This document shows positions 1 to 10,102 of a DNA stretch of 64,000 nucleotides, one piece after another. The notes below the pieces were generated by a model. That model did not search any database and had not been told where the DNA came from. It saw only the letters and a program-made list of their open reading frames with translations. The number at the start of each line of letters is the position of its first letter. Position 1 is the stretch's first letter. A program made the position numbers and the translations under genes. Source of the stretch: Coniella vitis (Eukaryota; Ascomycota; Sordariomycetes; Diaporthales; Schizoparmaceae); the NCBI GenBank assembly GCA_011317545.1, contig WUJK01000007.1, positions 2,108,001 through 2,172,000 on the forward strand, written 5' to 3'.

Positions 1-69
1 GGGCAGCATCGATTCATAGTCATAGGACTTTCGCAGTGTGGGTATATGTATAGGCACAATAGTCGGTTC

Positions 70-2389
70 TTACTCTTGCTGGAAAATATAACGCCGGCAA
101 GCCTATGCGAGAAACATTGATCAGCCATGGACTGCCAGAGGGCATCCAAAAGAATTCTGACAAGCACTTACAGCTTTGAGTACATCTAGTTGTTCCATCG
201 ATTGGTCGAATACAGCCCGATACTGATGTATACTCTCCCTCAGGAACTGCTCCTGGGTCATTTGGCCCTCGCAGATTAACTTCATCTTCAGCTCCATTTC
301 CTTACGTAGGAAAGGCTTGCCGAGGTTGGTCTCTAGATTCATGCCATCGAAGCCCTGGATCAGCGCAACTCCTAGCTGTGTCGGGATGAAGACTTTGGCA
401 CCGCGGCCGCCTCTTCGGCTAGCCGCTCTACCTTGACCACCACGTCCTCCCCGTCCGCCACGACCTCCCCGGGCCCCGCTCCCGCCGCGGCCTGCGGATA
501 CATTGCCAGCTGCGGCGTCGCCGTCCTCGATCTCATCGGCCTGCTGTCCTGTGCTGTTGACGACTTGAGCATAACCTCTGGCTTGAATTTTCTCAATATG
601 CTCGGCCATTGTGGCATCCGTTCCAATTCCATTTGCGTCCATGAGAGCAATGAGATCTGCTTCAGTCAGGTAGCTGGGAGGCGTTGTTTTTCCCTCGGCC
701 ATATTGGCCTCTGTCGGTATAAATGTCTCGCCGAGCGTGAATTGGGGCAGTTCAGCCGAGTCGCTCCAGTTTTCGTAGGGGTACACGTCCAGGTAGTTTC
801 TCTCCAGCACAATGACGCCATGAGCATGGAAATTTTCTACGCCGTATTCAATATCTACATCTGTTGCTTTGCCTTTTGCGTCATCTGCGCAGCATGCAAG
901 AAACCGACGCACAACAAATTCGTACAGGCGGCGCTCGTGGTCGTTGAGGGCTGTGTTGGCCGCGTACGTGACGGGATGGATCGGTGGGTGCGCTTTGTCG
1001 TCATGTGTGCCTTCTCTAGGTTGCTTAAATGCACCATCAACGAGGTTCTGCGCAAATTCGCCCCACCTGTTATCCTGTGTCTGCTTCTGCACCAAAGCTT
1101 TGAGGTTCATGCCCCGGTCGAATCGGTCTGTCTCTGTTCTTGGATAACTGATGAAGCCCTTGTTGTATAGTTGCTCGGCGACCGTCATTGCCTGTTGTCC
1201 AGTCATGTTGAGAAATCGTGTAGCCATCTTTTGTAGTTCAACCGTAGTCAAAGGAAGCGGCCTCCATTTCTTGGTAGGCTTTGCCTGGACTTTGATAACC
1301 TTTGCTTTTTTGGCAGTGATACACTTTTCGAATAGTATCGTCACAGAGGGTCTGTCGAAAAGTCGAACGCGGGCCCAGTTGAAAGTTGCACTTAGGCCGT
1401 CCTTTTTATGTATAACCTTGATGCTCCAGAAATCCTCAGACACAAAATTGCGCACCTTGAAGTACTGATCGACGACGAAACCAAGTGTGGGAAATTGACA
1501 AGACCCTATAAGCAAAATTAGCGGGTGACTTGAATGACATGGCTAAACATGGCGAGCAACAAGTACCGTAGCTGATCAGGGCCTCAGAAATTGGCCCTCC
1601 CAGGGGCCGCAGGTTGGTAGTGAGAAAACGGGTAAAGGCTGCACCCGTCCTAAGATCCATGGCAAACCGAGCATTGACTGCGTTTGCCTGTCTTTCATCG
1701 AGATCTCGCAGGCTCCTTGCGGCGTTGAGGATGTGCCTGGGAAAATGAATTAGCAATTTTCTCCATGGGAAAATAGAGGACCTCCTGAGCTTGACTAACG
1801 CTCGTTCTATATTGCTGAATTGGGCCCTCTTAACCTGGATCCTGGGGTTGCCTTTCTTTGCCGAGTCTCTGATCTCGCTGCCTATGTGTTCGCCTTCACG
1901 GTCGCAGTCGGTCCATATGAAAAGCGCCTGGGCGTGCCTAGCTTGGTCCTGGATGTTTTTGGCAATGCCTTTCTTGTCCTATGATAGGCTGTTAGTGCTA
2001 GTGGAGGCCGCTATTTGATGGCGACGAACTTACATCTGCCACTGAAGTCACAAGAGGAGCATCAAACAGGGTAACGGGAGGTGGATGGCTCCAGTTCTTG
2101 TACGCAGGTGCAAAATCGAGGCTGGTCAGATGACCAATTACGGCGGTCATAACGACTTCACATTCACCCCATGGAGGGCCAAAGTCGTAGCGGAAACAGT
2201 AGTTCTTGATGTACTGGTTTGTAGTGTTTCGCTGCAGACGCGTCGTCAGCCCGAGCTACTAATCCTTGACGAACACCAACAGGGCTTTTGCGCACATCCA
2301 CTTACGGTTGTCATTTGGCCGCCAGCCAAGTGACCTGCTACAGCCTTGGAAATGGACGGCTTTTCAGCCACACAGAGGACTTTGGTCAT
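70..2389 (-). CDS. TOP3: DNA topoisomerase III (type IA)
   Basis: Type IA topoisomerase that passes single strands and, with RecQ helicase and Rmi1, dissolves recombination intermediates in the nucleus. Exons on the minus strand: 2306-2389, 2034-2231, 1800-1978, 1567-1736, 172-1505, 70-102, giving 665 aa, close to the roughly 650 aa of yeast Top3. The N-terminus has the family start KVLCVAEKPS. The Toprim acidic motif TDCDREGE lies at residues 117-124, and the catalytic tyrosine Y331 sits in GFISYPRTETD. An RGG-rich stretch at about 549-580 is inserted before the last conserved block (FIPTQLGVAL). The final intron (103-171) has a clean GTAAGT donor, a CTGAT branch site and a TAG acceptor. Reading through it would instead end at 121 after a different tail. 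The start is chosen because it opens directly into the conserved motif. Confidence 0.93.
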
Positions 2390-2964
2390 CTTGGAGCGCC
2401 TTGTAGCGTACGAACGTGCTGTCAAAGTGCCGAGAATAATGGTGCGTGTAAATGCTCTAGACAATCTGCTACGGTACGGCATATGTACCAATAAACGCGC
2501 AACATACATCGCCTTTGTGCTTGACCGCGCCTTCCTTGTTGGAAGTGTTCGTCTCTAACATGGCTACCCGAGTCGAAACACGCGTTGCGCGCCTCGATTA
2601 GCGATTTATTTCCTCGTGAGCATAAGTAAGAGTTTTGGTGATTGTTTGGGAGCCTGCATATCTGCTTATTTGATATGCAATTAACGGTGACATGACCTCA
2701 CACAGCCCTAACCCGGAAAGTGACATGTGCGTTGAGACCCCATGTACATAGTAAAAGTACTCGCGTAACGGCGTATAAACTCTCAAGCCAGACCGTCATC
2801 CACCAATGACGCGCACATGATTCTTTCCAGGTCGCTTATTGCTTGCCAACACCTGAAACGATTTGCTATATTTGCCGTCATATACGACCATCTCGCTGCT
2901 ATATTGGTTCCGGCCTCTTCATCTGTGTTTCTCTCGATAAGTTTTACACAAGACCAGCAACACC
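2390..2964. promoter_or_regulatory. Divergent promoter region, TOP3 / DUF1295 gene
   Basis: This 575-base gap separates two divergently transcribed genes and should hold both promoters. It contains one copy of the dispersed element (TACATAGTA, 2745-2753). The 13 bases at 2741-2753 recur exactly as reverse complement at 5078-5090. No gene is seen. Confidence 0.5.
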
Positions 2965-4135
2965 ATGGCACTTCCTGCCCTCCAAAGCTTTGAAGATTGC
3001 GCCGACTGGGCCAAGACAATCGAGCCTTATATACCACAGCTATATGGGCTTCCGAAGAGGGTTATCGATGCTGTGCAAGGCCGAGAGAGCTTGGTGGACA
3101 TTTATACACAAACAAACCCAGCCATCACTGGGTTCGCCATTTCAATCGTCCTAGGCGCCGTTTTCTTGGTGGTAGCAGAAGCCAACAGAAACTACTCCCA
3201 AGTCGACCGCTGCTGGAGTCTCTTGCCAACTTTCTTTATTGCGCACTTTGATCTCTGGGCCCGCTTGACTGGCGCGCCGAGCTCAAGGATTGACCTGATC
3301 CTCTTTTTCAGCACCGTCTGGAGTGTGAGTCATGTTCACTGTACCCCTCCAGACATTGTCCATGATGCTAAATAACAAGATAGGCACGCCTCACATATAA
3401 TTACTGGCGAAAAGGAGGCTATACTGTCGGGAGTGAGGATTATAGATGGGAGATCATTCGAGACCGAGTTCCTGGTTGGGCTTTTTCGATTTTCAACGCT
3501 ACTTTCATCTCGTTTCAACAGACTCTCATCCTCTATGCCCTGGCTCTTCCGGTGTACCCTATCTTGCTAAGCACTCAGTTCCAGCCCGATGCTGGGGCTT
3601 ACGACATCGCCTTCCTCGTTTTTCAACTAATGCTCGTAACAATTGAATGGTTTGCTGACCAGCAACAGTGGGGTAAGTCCATCTGAAGAAGATGGTGCAA
3701 ATCCTAGTGGCTCAGTCTTTCTAACATTGCTCAGAATTTCAAAATGCGAAACACGACTACCAGAAAACGGGAAAGGTCACCGAAGGTTTCGAGATTCTCG
3801 ATCTTGAGCGTGGTTTCATCACCTCTGGACTTTGGGCTTACAGTCGGCACCCAAATTTTGCTGTTGAGCAGACCATCTGGGTGGCCCTATACGCATGGAG
3901 CGCTTACACCACAAACACACCCTTCTACTGGGCGGCCACGGGTGCAGTCAGCCTGCTTTCCATCTTCTTTGGCTCAACAATCTTGACGGAGTGGATCACG
4001 GCAGGAAAGTACCCCGAGTATGTGGAATATCAGAAACAGGTGCCCAAATTCATCCCCCTAAGCCTTCAAGGCTACCAACCGCCTGCTGCTCCAGCGTCGC
4101 TAGTGGACAACGGCGAACTCAAGAAGAAGAAGTGA
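2965..4135 (+). CDS. DUF1295 / steroid 5-alpha-reductase-like membrane protein
   Basis: Three exons, 2965-3324, 3384-3672 and 3735-4135, give 349 aa. The protein has several hydrophobic helices. Its C-terminal half carries the DUF1295 signature LWAYSRHPNFAVEQ, related to the cofactor-binding end of steroid 5-alpha-reductases and isoprenylcysteine methyltransferases, followed by a PEYVEYQKQVPKFIP end motif. Members are usually predicted ER membrane oxidoreductases of lipids; the substrate here is unknown. The C-terminus GELKKKK resembles a lysine-rich ER-retrieval tail (inference). Both introns (59 and 62 bases) have GTGAGT or GTAAGT donors and keep frame. The start ATG is preceded by ACC and begins the exon that leads into the first helices. 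Confidence 0.88.
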
Positions 4136-5552
4136 GGACGGTTCCTCACTGAGTCTTTGCGGAATCAACATTAGCGTTGGAGTTCAAGAAGGTTTACACC
4201 ATTTCTCAACTCTCACTCTGCTCGGACATTTTCGCTTGAAGCAGAAGATTTGGACTTATAGACCCACGATGGCTATTTAGCAGGCATTATTCTCTTTGCG
4301 ATTGAGCTGAAGTGTCATAAATTTGTCGTGTTTGCTATCCTGCTTTCGGTCATGTGCATTTCAAGTTCTAGTCATCCTGAACGGTGAAGATTGATAATCT
4401 TGTCGTTGTCCTAGCTAGTGCGAAGGTGATCGGACTTTATTGGGAGCTGCTTTACGAGCTGTGCAACTGCTAGAGATAGCCGATGCCATCAATTCATCTC
4501 GCTCATTAATTACCCGACCCACACATTCTATAAGGCTAATGATGAAGGCTTCCAGAAGCAGATGACATTCACATGAGAGATTTAGAACATCCCGGCTAAG
4601 TACTCATAGTCTCTATCTCATCTAAAATGAATCCGAACATCACACTGCGGACGGAAAGTCCGAAATAGCCAGAGTTCGTCCTTACTTTCAAGATCCACTT
4701 CTCATATTACATCGTGTTCACGAAGGGACTTGTATAGGCTTACACAAGCACATCAAGCAGTGCACGCCCCCGAAAATGGGGCTTCGTCGATGCGCAATAT
4801 TCATCTCGCCTCATTATAAGTAGACTTAGCAAGTGAATTCCTAGCGCGCGGCTTGGCGTCTAGGCCATTATCGTACCCTACACCAAGGTGGTTCATATGG
4901 TCAGGACTCAGCGGACAGTGTTCCCACGATCACCGGGGCAGAGTAACTGTACGTCATCGCCACATTTCTTTCGGAGGCCCGCCTCCTACTTTAGCGTTCC
5001 CTTTCCTCCGAATAGGCTCATGCTGTGTCTTGATTCACGTACATGCACCCAAGCAACATCCCGCCCCCTTTTTACAATACTATGTACATGAATGGTCGGG
5101 GACGGGAGGAAGAGGCAATGAAGGCGGACTTGTACGACGAGACCCCTCTTCACTGTGCAAATCAGGGTTGTCCGATTGCGACTCCTCCTGGCGGGCCCCT
5201 GCATGCTCGTGAATCGGAAATTAAGTGGACCGTCCCGTGGGCGGACGAAGGAGGACCCTGAAATTATCGTCGTGGACGCCCGTGTAAGTCGTGGACATCA
5301 CTGGGCGGCGACGATATTTTATTTGTGCGATCCCGCTTCCCTTCGTTGGCGTTTTGTCGGCTATATTCTTCTCTGATTTCTTTTGTCGCCCTCAGCCTTT
5401 TGTTTTTCCCGCAACCAACTTGAGCATTGCCTTGTCTATTGCTGGGAACGACCATCCAGAATACATTCCTTTGATTTCCATATAACCTCATCCATCAGAG
5501 GTTGTAGTAATAGATTTCACATACAAGGCCCATTTCATAAGCATCTCGCAAC
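4136..5552. other. Intergenic, no gene seen
   Basis: About 1.4 kb between two plus-strand genes. It should contain the 3' end of the DUF1295 gene and the promoter and leader of the gene at 5553. One dispersed element, TACTATGTA, lies at 5078-5086. The short open frames overlap each other in several frames and show no protein-like pattern. Confidence 0.5.
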
Positions 5553-6005
5553 ATGGGCGCAAACGTTTCCATAGCCGGGCCAACGGCTTCTCAACCCAAG
5601 TCTATCGAAGTGATGCCCAGGGCTACAATAACCCGCCATAGCTCGGTATCCTCAGATTCATCTGGGGCGTCAGGCATTAGCGCACAACAAGTGGTTCAGC
5701 CTCCAATTCCAACAATACAATTACAGACACCACAGGAGACCCCATTAAACCCCCCGCTTCTTGCGGCACAACTCGACCCGCTCGCTAGAGATTATCCCAA
5801 GCCAGCTCAGGAAATCGATGTTCGCGAGGCGCTTGCAAGGAAACCTATCAAATGGACACTCGGCCACTACATCTCAGAACAGTCCACGGCTGAGCCTCGT
5901 CCCAGAACAGCAGACAGGGAGACACTTTCCCGCGACTTGGAGGCAAAGAAGAGGGAGTTACTACAGGCAAAGGAGGACATTCTGAGATTGACACTTCCAA
6001 AGTAG
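5553..6005 (+). CDS. Small protein with predicted N-myristoylation, function unknown
   Basis: Single-exon frame of 150 aa that I do not recognise. It starts MGANVS, which fits the N-myristoyltransferase consensus (Gly2, small or polar residue 5, Ser6), so a membrane-anchored protein is likely (inference). Residues about 20-45 are Ser-rich and about 45-75 are Pro/Gln-rich, suggesting disorder. A more conserved-looking patch with KPIKWTLGHY lies near residues 97-106. The C-terminus (about 120-150) is charged and heptad-like (LSRDLEAKKRELLQAK), probably a coiled coil. The ATG follows CAAC, a good fungal start context. It ends 367 bases before the end of the convergent TMEM205-like gene. Confidence 0.72.
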   Translation: MGANVSIAGPTASQPKSIEVMPRATITRHSSVSSDSSGASGISAQQVVQPPIPTIQLQTPQETPLNPPLLAAQLDPLARDYPKPAQEIDVREALARKPIKWTLGHYISEQSTAEPRPRTADRETLSRDLEAKKRELLQAKEDILRLTLPK

Positions 6006-6372
6006 GAAGGCAACGCTCGAAAGTGTGAACGGGACAAAGTACAAGAACAGGACGGCGAGTCGCATTGAGATTACAGCGACAATTATGGAAGATTGCAGCG
6101 TGGAGGGTTTGCATTTTTAGCGGGTCATACTCATATTTCTTAAGGACGCGAGGAGAATTTGGCGCAGATTTCCTATGATATCCAAAGTCAATCAATTTCA
6201 TTTTTTTTTTAAAAAAAAATACATATCTGACGGTACTGGTGAAGAATTGAAGTCCAACCAGTAGAATCCTGGATTTCGTGCGGGGAGACTTCCACTTCAA
6301 GCAAACAACATATCTGAGAATCCGTGGGGTCAAGCACAAACCGCCTTCATTGGCGCGGACCAAAAGCAGCGC
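6006..6372. terminator. Shared 3' region of two convergent genes
   Basis: This 367-base gap lies between convergent gene ends and should carry both polyadenylation regions. It holds a run of ten T followed by nine A at 6201-6219, a symmetric tract that could act as an A/U-rich 3'-end element on either strand (inference). No gene is seen. Confidence 0.35.
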
Positions 6373-7152
6373 TCATTGAATTCTCCCCGCCAAGGTGAAG
6401 CCGTACACAACAGACGCCACAATGTTAGCCACATTCAGCAGCGAGGAGACGCCGTGCAACATGCCAAACTTCTCGTTCAATGCGGTCATCTCTTGACTAT
6501 GAGGCTTAGGATCCCAACTCCGCTTGCCATCTTTCTCTTCCTGCTTCCTCCGTTCAGCGATACAAGCCTTGGATGCAGGTAGCAGGATGACCCAATTAGC
6601 AAGTCCAGTCAGAGAAACAGTGGCCAGGGGTACAAGTGTGCCCCAGAGATTTGAAGCATCGAACACGCCCTTGAAACCCCCAGATGCACTAAAGGAGTGT
6701 CTGCTGGGAAATGTAGCTGCAATGAAGATTGGCAGTGTCGTCTGCAAGCCAAAATACCACGGGAAGGTCCTAGTCTGGAGATCCGAGAATTGCAATATTG
6801 GGAGACTCTTGAACTGTATGATCGTCCCGACGCAGGTCTTGACGAGGTATCAGTCAGACAAAAAGAAAGGGTGAATACCATTAGCGTTGTCATATATGTG
6901 GCTTACATTAACTGGTACAGGTCAGCACATTCATTATACACTAAAAGACGCTGACTTGGTGAAAGACAGACTTGTTTGTAGGACTGGGTGGCAACACTCA
7001 CATAAAGAAGTTCCTAGCAGAGAGCCATATCTGAAGAAGCATCAGTGTCTGCTTTTCCTTGGGTATCTATCTAGCAAGGGCACAAGAGCCACAGCTACTC
7101 ACGCCATGATATGATAAGGCGCTCCAGTCAGTAAGATTGATTTTTCTGACAT
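6373..7152 (-). CDS. TMEM205-like (DUF4149) membrane protein
   Basis: Exons on the minus strand: 7103-7152, 7002-7030, 6907-6911 and 6373-6837, giving 182 aa with about four hydrophobic segments. The assembled N-terminal half reads APYHIMAYGSLLGTSLFN, then TCVGTIIQFKSLPILQFSD, then LQTRTFPWYF, the order expected for the DUF4149/TMEM205 domain (small glycine-rich helix, then an LQ...FP-YF motif). A second helix pair follows, and a LNEKFGMLHGVSSLLN segment near the end is typical of the family. The frame between exons 2 and 4 closes only if a 5-base exon (6907-6911) is included; the in-frame stop TGA just upstream of 6837 rules out simple extension. Biochemical role unknown. It is divergent from Ku80. 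Confidence 0.78.
6907..6911 (-). other. Predicted 5-base microexon (TTAAT)
   Basis: The exon is flanked by a CAG acceptor after a GCTGAC branch-like site (intron 6912-7001, 90 bases) and a GTAAGC donor (intron 6838-6906, 69 bases). Joined to the preceding T it encodes Phe-Asn and restores the frame between exon 2 and the long last exon. Inferred from sequence only. Confidence 0.6.
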
Positions 7153-7595
7153 TTCTAACGTATATGCCTCCTGAACTTGGTATAATAAAGGCGGGTTTTG
7201 CTTTGATTGTGAATACTGCGAGAATATCTGAAGAGAGGTGTTCAAAGCCAGAGAGGGGTTTGAATTCCATCCATGACGCTGTCTCGCAGGCAGACCTAGC
7301 AGCTGGCAGCCTAGGTGCCTTATCGATAACAGCCTTCGCCTAAATAGAGAAGTCAACATCGACTGGCAACTGCTACAAGAGCTCACATGATAGCGTGTTT
7401 ACAGGGGCTTGACTCACCTGCCCAGGCCTGGAGGTAACCGAAATACTAGGCGCGTCGTTGCCTAAATCGAGGTGGCTCAACCAGCCTACGAGCTACAAAC
7501 TTGATCGGCGCCGATCGTCAAAAACCGCCTTTGAAGAACTGCGCCCTCTCGATCTTCCTGACTTCCTGACTGTCTTATCATTTCCACGAAACGAG
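7153..7595. promoter_or_regulatory. Divergent promoter region, TMEM205-like / Ku80
   Basis: 443 bases between two divergent start codons. I see no coding sequence. An in-frame extension of the Ku80 frame back to 7458 exists but does not resemble Ku80. Confidence 0.45.
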
Positions 7596-10102
7596 ATGGC
7601 TGATAAGGAGGCAAGCATCTACATTGTTGACGTCGGCGCGTCTTTGGCCAAGTGCCACCACGGCCGTACCGAGACCGACCTTGACTGGAGCATGCGCTAT
7701 GTCTGGGACAAAATAACCACAACTGCCCAGTCCAAACGCAAAACCCTCTGCGTTGGTGTGCTTGGGCTCCGGACGAATGAAACCAACAATCCGTTAGCCA
7801 AGGACGAAGGATACGAGCATATTTCAGTCTTCAAGGAACTCGGTCCAGTCTCGCTTCCAGATATAGAGCAATTGAAATCAAAAATCAAGCCAACCAGAAT
7901 AATCGACGGCGATGCCTTGTCGAGCGTGGTTGTAGCTTTGGAGATGATGACTGCCTTCACGAAGCGCAACAAATGGGACAGGCGAATATATCTGATTGTT
8001 GATGGAACCGGTGCCATTGACGGCGATGGCCTCGACGATATCGCGGCTGCATTGAACGACGCCGGAATCTCTCTCACCATAATGCAAGCTCCCCGACAAT
8101 TTCTCGTTATTTTGTGATGTAGCTGATATCATCGTCTAGAGGCGTCGACTTTGACGATCCTGTGTATGGGTTCAAGGAAGAAGATAAGGATTCGTTCAAA
8201 GCTAACAACGAACAAATTCTGCAGCAATTCGTAAGCAAATGCAACAATGGCACGTTCGCTACCATGGCCGAAGCCATCGAAGGGCTTGCTATTCCAAGAG
8301 CCAAATACACCAAACTGTAAGCACATCGCATGGCCAGCGCCAGGTTTCTCTGGCTTTTTGGGGGGGGGGGGTGTGTGTGTGTCCAGATTCGCTGATTGTG
8401 CATTTTACAGAGTACGGAGTTATGATGGTCAACTAACGCTTGGAGATCCTGCAAAGTTCCCCAGCTCCATTTCCATGGCTGTGGAAAGGTGGCCAGTCAC
8501 CAAGAAAAGCAGTGCCGAATCCGCCACTACAGTGGTCATGAAAACCGAAACAAACGCCACGCAGACCACCATGACACTGGACCACGACGTGGATAGTCAA
8601 GAAGAAGACGCTACCCTTTTTAACTCAGTCAAGTCACATCGAACCTACAAGATCAACGATCCCGAGGCACCCGGGGGAAAAAGAGATGTCGACGCAGAGA
8701 AGCTAGCAAGAGGCTACACGTACGGCAGCTCTGCGATCCACGTTGCCGAGTCTGAATGGAACATCACCAAATTGGAGACCCTCAAAAGCTTCTCCATCAT
8801 TGGATTTGTTGCAAGCGAAAAAATTGAGCCTTTTGTTGCCATGGCGGAGACGAGTGTCACGGTGGCCAGGCAGTTCGACGAGAAGTCTCAATTAGCATTC
8901 TCTGCGCTTGTCCATGCTCTTCATGAGTTGGATCATTATGCAGTTGCCAGGATCGTACTGAAGGACACCAAAGATCCAGTGGTGCTTCTTCTGAAGCCTT
9001 TTATCGACGTGGACATCGAGTGCCTCTATGATGTACCCCTTCCATTTGCGGAAGATGTACGCCATTATCGTTTTCCCCCCTTGGACAAAGTCATAACTAT
9101 TACAGGCAAGACTTTAACAGAGCATCGTTTCCTCCCTGATGAAAAGCTCAGACAAGCCATGAGCGATTACGTCGATGCAATGAACATTTCAGACTTTGGC
9201 CAAGATGACGAAGGGTACGTTTTCAAAGGAAGTGATGGGTGAAGGTTTTGACACTGACCACAACTTCCAGTGACGAGGCGGAGTATGCGCCCCTTGATGA
9301 CCTATACTCTCCAATTATACACCGTGTGAACCAAGCAATTCGAGCTCGCGCCGTGGACAACCAGGGTACCATAGATAAGGTTCCTCCAGTGTTGTTGAAA
9401 TATTCTCGGCCTCCATATGAGCTGCTCAAGAAGGCTCATAGAGTTATCGACGCTCTCATCAAAGCGGCAGACGTCAAGAGAAGTAGGCTTTCCCCCCATG
9501 CCCTGGAATGCGTTCTTCTTCTGACACATTCAACAGCACCGGAAAAGACAGCAGGCAAGCGCAAGGGGGATGCTGTAGCAGATACTCGACCACTTTCGGG
9601 CTTCGACGCTGGTGCCTCGATTCTTGCAGGCCGCGAGAAGAAGAAACTGAAAGTGACAAAAGAGAATGCTATTCCAGAGTTCAAGCAAATTCTTCGGTCT
9701 CTTTCGACGGTGGAAACTGACGAGGGGGTCGAAACTGCAATGACGGGGATGGGAGAAGTCATTTGCTCACTGATCAAGGAGAGTTTTGGGGACAAGAATT
9801 ATGATCAGGCAATGGAGAATATCGGTGTGATGAGAGAGCAGATGGTCGGCCTCGAAATGCCTCAGCTGTACAATGACTTTCTGCGGGATTTGAAAATCAA
9901 GCTAAGCTCTGAGGTGCTCGGTGGTGATCGCCGGGCCATGTGGCACAAGATTCGCTGGTCGGGAAAACTTGGTCTCATCACAACAGATGAATCTGAGACG
10001 TCCACTGTGTCGAAGGACGATGCGCAAAGCGTAGGATTTCCCTACTCTTGACTTACCGGTCTCAGCTAATTTGATATACAGTTCTGGCGCACCTCGTCCT
10101 GA
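7596..10102 (+). CDS. ku80: Ku80, DNA end-binding subunit of NHEJ
   Basis: Large subunit of the Ku70/Ku80 ring that binds double-strand ends for non-homologous end joining and acts at telomeres. Exons 7596-8083, 8140-8316, 8411-9214, 9271-9482, 9537-10030 and 10082-10102 give 731 aa, the normal fungal size. The N-terminal von Willebrand A-like domain starts ASIYIVDVGASL. The central beta-barrel and bridge region includes RGYTYGSSAIHV and FPPLDKVITITGKTL. The C-terminal helical Ku80 domain (IPEFKQILRSL to MWHKIRWSGKLG) is followed by a short FW-containing tail from the last exon. Intron 1 uses a GC donor. Intron 4 (9483-9536) is 54 bases and stop-free, so its retention would keep frame. The start is the ATG just before the VWA strand. 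Confidence 0.94.
8084..8139 (+). other. GC-AG intron in Ku80
   Basis: The Ku80 frame closes only if this 56-base intron begins GCAAGC and ends CTAG, with AGCTGAT as branch site. The join gives LTIIGVDFDD. Using the nearest usable GT in frame would leave a 26-base intron, too short for this genome. Confidence 0.7.
8360..8382 (+). repeat. G12 run followed by a GT repeat, inside Ku80 intron 2
   Basis: Twelve G followed by about five TG units lie within the 94-base intron 8317-8410. Such tracts are length-unstable and may fold in RNA or DNA. The exact length could be a sequencing artefact. Confidence 0.7.

Noticed and set aside
433..1170. 245-aa plus-strand frame
   Set aside because: It is antisense to the conserved part of TOP3 and Cys-rich only through codon complement; no domain.
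8116..8139. GTGATG as donor of Ku80 intron 1
   Set aside because: It keeps frame but leaves only 26 bases, well below the 49-base minimum seen elsewhere in the window.
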